Positions 60,181 to 64,000 of a stretch of 64,000 nucleotides of DNA are shown piece after piece (the stretch's first letter is position 1; every line of letters begins with the position of its first letter). Made by a program: the position numbers and the translations under genes. Source of the DNA: 3-1-20CM-4-69-9 sp963833655 (GTDB lineage: Bacteria > Actinomycetota > Thermoleophilia > Gaiellales > Gaiellaceae). The stretch spans positions 186,001 to 250,000 of the forward strand of contig CAWHYL010000004.1 of assembly GCA_963833655.1 (NCBI GenBank), given 5' to 3'. The notes beneath the pieces were generated by a model. That model had not been told where the DNA came from and searched no databases. It saw nothing but the letters and a program-made list of their open reading frames with translations.

Positions 60181-60263
60181 GGGGTCTGGCCCGTCGGGCC
60201 AGACCCCTGCTTTTCACGACCGAACTGCTGGGTCAGGCTCCTTCCGAGCCTGACCCCGGTTTT
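60181..60263 (+). terminator. Tandem intrinsic terminators with GGTCTGG/GGTCAGG words
   Basis: The first stem is GGGGTCTGGCCC-GTC-GGGCCAGACCCC (60181-60207), a perfect 12-bp stem followed by TGCTTTT. The second is GGGTCAGGCTC-CTTCC-GAGCCTGACCC (60230-60256), followed by CGGTTTT. Both belong to the repeat family seen elsewhere in the window. Confidence 0.85.
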
Positions 60264-60324
60264 GGCTTTAGCAGGGGGTTTCCGGCGCGCAGAGCGAACA
60301 CTTGTTCGATCCGATGCGCCCCGA

Positions 60325-60330
60325 TACACT
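60325..60330 (+). promoter_or_regulatory. Probable -10 box for uvrA
   Basis: TACACT ends 9 nt before the uvrA ATG; TTGTTC lies 16 nt upstream of it as a weak -35. Confidence 0.5.
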
Positions 60331-60339
60331 GGATCGGTT

Positions 60340-63183
60340 ATGGCCTCTGAAGAGCTCGTCGTCCACGGCGCCCGCGAGCACAATCTGAAGGACGTCACCG
60401 TCCGGCTGCCGCGGAACAAGCTGGTCTGCATCACGGGCCTCTCCGGCTCCGGAAAGTCGTCGCTCGCCTTCGACACGATCTACGCGGAGGGCCAACGCCG
60501 CTACGTCGAGAGCCTGTCGGCGTACGCGCGCCAGTTCCTCCAGATGATGGAGAAGCCGGACGTGGACTCGATCGACGGGCTCTCGCCCGCGATCTCGATC
60601 GACCAGAAGACGACGTCGAGGAACCCGCGCTCGACCGTCGGCACGGTGACGGAGATCTACGACTACCTCCGCCTGCTCTACGCCCGGGTCGGCCGGCCGC
60701 ACTGCCCCGTCTGCGGCAAGCCGATCACCGGCCAGAGCCAGGAGTCGATCGTCGACCAGATCCTGCAGCTCCCGGAGCGGACCCGGTTTACCGTGAACGC
60801 ACCGGTCGTCCGCGACCGCAAGGGCGAATACAAAGACGTCTTCGAGGAACTCCGCAACGAGGGCTTCACGCGCGTGAAGGTCGACGGCGAGCAGCGGCTG
60901 CTCGAGGAGGAGATCGCGCTCGACAAGAAGTTCAAGCACACGATCGAGGTCGTCGTGGACCGCCTGACGATGAAGGCGGACCTGCGAACGCGGCTCGCGC
61001 AGTCCGTCGAGACGGCAGCGCAGCTCGCGGAGGGCCTCGTCGCGATCGACATCGTCGACGAGGAGAAACCACGCTCGCTCCTCTTCAGCGAGCGCTTCGC
61101 GTGCCCCGACCACGGCGTCTCGCTGCCGGAGCTGCAGCCGCGCATCTTCTCCTTCAACTCGCCGCACGGCGCGTGCCCGCGCTGCACGGGCCTCGGCGCG
61201 CAGCAGGAGATCGACCCCGACCTGCTCGTCCCGGAGCCGACGCTCTCGATCGAGGAGGGGGCGCTCGTGCCGTGGGCGGTCGGCAACTCGGGGTTCTACG
61301 AGTCCGTCATCCAGGCGATCGCCGACCGCTACGAGATCCCGCTCGACGAGCCGTGGGAGAGCCTCAGCGACGAGGAGCAGGACCTGTTCCTCTACGGCAC
61401 GGACGGCGAGCGCGTCTATGTCAGCTACCGGAACCGGATGGGGCGCCGGCGCTCGTACATGCTGGCGTTCGAGGGCATCGTCCCGAGCCTCGAGCGCCGC
61501 TACCGCGAGACGGACTCGGCGACGCAGCGCGAGCGGATCGAGGAGTACATGTCGTTCCGGCCGTGCCCGGTGTGCAAGGGAGCGAGGCTGAAGCCGGAGG
61601 TTCTCGCGGTCACCGTCGGTGACAAGAACATCCACGAGTTCACGCAGATGTCGGTGACACGCGCGCTGCACTTCCTCGAGGAGCTTGCGCTCACCGAGAC
61701 AGAGCAGCTGATCGGCGCGCGGATCGTCAAGGAGATCCGCGAACGGCTGACGTTCCTCGACAACGTCGGCGTCGGCTACCTTCAGCTCGACCGAGCGTCG
61801 GCGACGCTCTCCGGCGGCGAAGCGCAGCGGCTACGCCTCGCGACGCAGATCGGCTCGCAGCTCGTCGGCGTGCTGTACATCCTCGACGAGCCGTCGATCG
61901 GGCTGCACCAGCGGGACAACGACAAGCTGATCGGCACGCTCGACCGGCTGCGAGACCTCGGCAACACCGTCCTCGTCGTCGAGCACGACGAGCAGATGAT
62001 GCGCTCGGCCGACTGGCTCGTCGACATGGGGCCGGGCGCCGGCGAGCACGGCGGCCACGTCGTCGCCGAGGGCCCGGCCGCGAAGGTCGAGCGGAACAAG
62101 GCATCCGTCACCGGACAGTTCCTGTCGGGCCAGCGCGGCATCGCCGTCCCGGAGCGCCGAACGGAGGACAACGGCTCCTTCTGGGTCCGCGGCGCGTCGA
62201 TGCACAACCTCAAGGACATCGACGTCGAGTTCCCGGTCGGCAAGTTCATTTGCGTCACCGGCGTCTCCGGCTCGGGGAAGTCGACGCTCGTGAACGAGAT
62301 CGTCTACAAGGCGCTCGCGAACAAGCTGCACCGGATGCGCACGAAGCCGGGCGACCACGAGAGCTGCGAGGGCATCGAGTGCTACGACAAAGTGATCGAC
62401 ATCGACCAGTCGCCGATCGGCCGAACGCCGCGCTCGAACCCCGCCACGTACACGAAGCTGTTCGACCACATCCGCGAGCTCTACTCGATGACGCCGGAGG
62501 CGAAGGTGCGCGGCTACAAGCCCGGACGCTTCTCGTTCAACGTCCGCGGCGGCCGCTGCGAGACCTGCAAGGGCGACGGACAGATCAAGATCGAGATGCA
62601 CTTCCTGCCCGACGTGTACGTCCCGTGCGAGACCTGCAAGGGCGCGCGCTACAACCGTGAGACGCTCGAGGTGCGGTTCAAGGGGAAGTCGATCGCGGAC
62701 GTGCTCGAGATGTCCGTGGAGGAAGCGCTGCAGTTCTTCGCCAAGATCCCGAAGCTGCGCCGGCGCCTGCAGACGCTGCACGACGTCGGGCTCGACTACC
62801 TCAAGCTCGGCCAGCCGGCGACGACGCTCTCGGGCGGCGAGGCGCAGCGCGTGAAGCTGTCGGCGGAGTTGTCGAAGGTCGCAACCGGGAAGACGCTCTA
62901 CATTCTCGACGAGCCCACGACCGGGCTGCACTTCGCCGACATCGAGAAGCTGCTCGAGGTGCTGCAGCGGCTCGTCGACGCCGGCAACACGGTGCTCGTG
63001 ATCGAGCACAACCTCGACGTGATCAAGCAGGCCGACTGGATCATCGACCTCGGGCCGGAAGGCGGCGAGGCGGGCGGCGAGGTGATCGCCGCCGGCACGC
63101 CCGAGGACGTCGCGGAGGTGGAGGAGTCGTTCACGGGAGCGTTCCTCCGGCAGGTGCTGCCGAGCGAAATGGCGGCTGCCTGA
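60340..63183 (+). CDS. uvrA: Excinuclease ABC subunit A
   Basis: UvrA recognises DNA lesions as a dimer with two ABC ATPase modules. The 947-residue protein has both Walker A sites (GLSGSGKSSLAFDTIYAEGQ and GVSGSGKSTLVNE), both signature motifs (TLSGGEAQR, twice), and zinc modules (CPVCGKPI; CETCKGDGQ with CETCKGARYN). ATG 60340 gives the standard N-terminus, and the longer open frame upstream crosses the terminators and is rejected. Its stop overlaps the next gene as CTGA. Confidence 0.97.
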   Translation: MASEELVVHGAREHNLKDVTVRLPRNKLVCITGLSGSGKSSLAFDTIYAEGQRRYVESLSAYARQFLQMMEKPDVDSIDGLSPAISIDQKTTSRNPRSTVGTVTEIYDYLRLLYARVGRPHCPVCGKPITGQSQESIVDQILQLPERTRFTVNAPVVRDRKGEYKDVFEELRNEGFTRVKVDGEQRLLEEEIALDKKFKHTIEVVVDRLTMKADLRTRLAQSVETAAQLAEGLVAIDIVDEEKPRSLLFSERFACPDHGVSLPELQPRIFSFNSPHGACPRCTGLGAQQEIDPDLLVPEPTLSIEEGALVPWAVGNSGFYESVIQAIADRYEIPLDEPWESLSDEEQDLFLYGTDGERVYVSYRNRMGRRRSYMLAFEGIVPSLERRYRETDSATQRERIEEYMSFRPCPVCKGARLKPEVLAVTVGDKNIHEFTQMSVTRALHFLEELALTETEQLIGARIVKEIRERLTFLDNVGVGYLQLDRASATLSGGEAQRLRLATQIGSQLVGVLYILDEPSIGLHQRDNDKLIGTLDRLRDLGNTVLVVEHDEQMMRSADWLVDMGPGAGEHGGHVVAEGPAAKVERNKASVTGQFLSGQRGIAVPERRTEDNGSFWVRGASMHNLKDIDVEFPVGKFICVTGVSGSGKSTLVNEIVYKALANKLHRMRTKPGDHESCEGIECYDKVIDIDQSPIGRTPRSNPATYTKLFDHIRELYSMTPEAKVRGYKPGRFSFNVRGGRCETCKGDGQIKIEMHFLPDVYVPCETCKGARYNRETLEVRFKGKSIADVLEMSVEEALQFFAKIPKLRRRLQTLHDVGLDYLKLGQPATTLSGGEAQRVKLSAELSKVATGKTLYILDEPTTGLHFADIEKLLEVLQRLVDAGNTVLVIEHNLDVIKQADWIIDLGPEGGEAGGEVIAAGTPEDVAEVEESFTGAFLRQVLPSEMAAA

Positions 63184-63872
63184 CGTCCCGACCCTCCTCC
63201 GAGGCGACGTCGCGAGCGACGTCGCGCGGTCGCGGCAGCCCGAGCGAGGACAGGGCGTGGTTCCTGCGGGCGCTGCTCGTCCTGCTGAGCCCGGGCTCGG
63301 TCTTCGCGGCGCTACGTGACGACTCGGACGAGGCGGCGGAGGCGCGCCAGGACGTGGCCGGCGCGCTCGTCTGGCTCGCCGGCATCTCGGCGATCCTCGC
63401 GACCACCGTCGCCAGCACGCTGCTCGACAACTTCGAGATCGACGGCACCGTCGCCGCCGTCTGGGCCTTCATCGCCGGTGGGCTCTACGGCTTCTTTCTC
63501 TACTACGTCGTCGGCAAGATCTTCCACGTCGCGCTCCGCAAGCTCGGGAGCCGCGGGAGCTATCGGCGGACGCGGCACATGCTGGCGTTCGCTGCGACGC
63601 CGATTGCGCTGGCGCTCTTCGTCTACTGGCCGTTCCGCATCGGCGTCTACCGCGTCGAGCTCTTCCGCACGGGCGGGGCCGACGGCCACGGGGCGGGGAA
63701 CGTGACCGCGTGGATCTTCTACGCGTTCGCGATCTGGGCGCTCGTGCTGCTCGTCGTCGGTGTCCGCACGATCCACGGATGGACGTGGAGGAGGGCGCTT
63801 GCCGGCGTCGCGTACGCGACCGGCATCACCGCCGCGCTAGCCGTCGTGGTGAGCGTGCTCTACGCCTTCTGA
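63180..63872 (+). CDS. Yip1-like membrane protein, CTG start
   Basis: From CTG 63180 the protein is 230 residues. The N-terminal part (DRAWFLRALLVLLSPGSVFAAL, then RDDSDEAAEARQDVA) matches the start of actinobacterial Yip1-domain proteins and is lost if the first standard codon, GTG 63354, is used. Four or five helices follow (VWAFIAGGLYGFFLYYVVGKI, then ALVLLVVGVRTIHGW). CTG overlaps the uvrA stop as CTGA. The function is unknown. Confidence 0.75.
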   Translation: MTSRPSSEATSRATSRGRGSPSEDRAWFLRALLVLLSPGSVFAALRDDSDEAAEARQDVAGALVWLAGISAILATTVASTLLDNFEIDGTVAAVWAFIAGGLYGFFLYYVVGKIFHVALRKLGSRGSYRRTRHMLAFAATPIALALFVYWPFRIGVYRVELFRTGGADGHGAGNVTAWIFYAFAIWALVLLVVGVRTIHGWTWRRALAGVAYATGITAALAVVVSVLYAF

Positions 63873-64000
63873 GGCACCGCTTGCGGTGACGTCGTCCCTT
63901 TGGCCGACGGCGGCGGACGACTCCGAGAAGACGCGCAGCTCCTCGTCGGGCATCGAGTAGCTGTGCTCCTCTGCCGGGTAGACGCCGGCGCGCACCTCGT
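63837..64000 (-). CDS. panB: Ketopantoate hydroxymethyltransferase, 3' end only
   Basis: The minus strand is open to the window edge for 53 residues. EVRAGVYPAEEHSYSM matches the C-terminal EVxSGxYPGEEHSF of PanB, which makes ketopantoate for CoA synthesis. A further tail of about 37 residues ending HAHHDG follows. The last 36 bp overlap the Yip1-like gene tail-to-tail. The rest lies outside the window. Confidence 0.65.
   Translation of the reverse strand, partial: EVRAGVYPAEEHSYSMPDEELRVFSESSAAVGQRDDVTASGASEGVEHAHHDG

Noticed and set aside
60130..60339. Upstream extension of uvrA from 60130
   Set aside because: It crosses two terminators and the end of another gene; the family start is ATG 60340.

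Overview
The window is a gene-dense, GC-rich (about 70 percent by eye) stretch of a bacterial chromosome with short intergenic gaps and many 4- and 8-bp gene overlaps. The order lepA-hemW-hrcA-dnaJ-prmA-mtaB-HIT-yqeY-phoH-ybeY-dgkA-cdd-era, the leaderless-looking promoters and the PPi-type phosphofructokinase suggest a deep-branching high-GC actinobacterium, perhaps Thermoleophilia (Gaiellales/Solirubrobacterales). The class is inference. I see no phage, insertion sequence, CRISPR array or rRNA; there is one tRNA.

Layout. 1-12571: murJ (5' cut) and a long co-directional run for translation, chaperones and RNA processing (lepA to era), with genes coupled through NTGA overlaps. 12634-15271: a secreted Asp-box protein, a membrane hydrolase-like gene and a frameshifted FRG gene. 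15275-20393: deoC, a full and a truncated aldehyde dehydrogenase, a degenerate TrpC-like barrel and a membrane glycosyltransferase-like protein. 20401-25922: an unusual export cluster with a lipoprotein, a Tat-exported DyP/DUF7405-like protein, a MauE-MauD fusion, a Cys-rich Tat protein resembling the methylamine dehydrogenase light chain, a MauF-like protein fused to a beta-propeller, and an M14 peptidase. 25903-27619: pfkA, a TfoX-like gene, a repeat-rich gap and tRNA-Leu(CAA). 27747-33072: a complete livKHMGF branched-chain amino acid transporter. 33102-38110: LarA-like and double-GNAT genes, divergent from polA. 38205-45629: a secreted Ig/PKD protein, rpsA, coaE, a lytic transglycosylase, an M23-like peptidase, DUF1360 and uvrB. 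45663-51192: a large MalT/BTAD-type regulator and small membrane or secreted genes. 51378-53824: a SipW/camelysin/FN3 export module. 53834-60173: two-component genes, an AI-2E family permease, a PH-domain protein and small membrane proteins. 60340-64000: uvrA, a Yip1-like protein and the 3' end of panB.

Three signals run through the window. First, at least eight genes have no usable ATG/GTG/TTG start, and conserved N-termini point to CTG, often as CTGA overlapping the upstream stop. Second, many genes that begin transcription units carry a TANNNT hexamer only 6-13 nt before the start codon, as expected for leaderless mRNAs. Third, a GGGGTCTGACCC-like inverted or tandem repeat recurs in four intergenic places and sometimes forms terminators.

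The best candidate for an undescribed system is the Mau-like cluster at 20401-25922. It keeps MauD/E/F-type maturation parts and a Cys-rich small subunit, but the small subunit has only one tryptophan, so it cannot form the two-tryptophan TTQ cofactor, and no mauG is visible.
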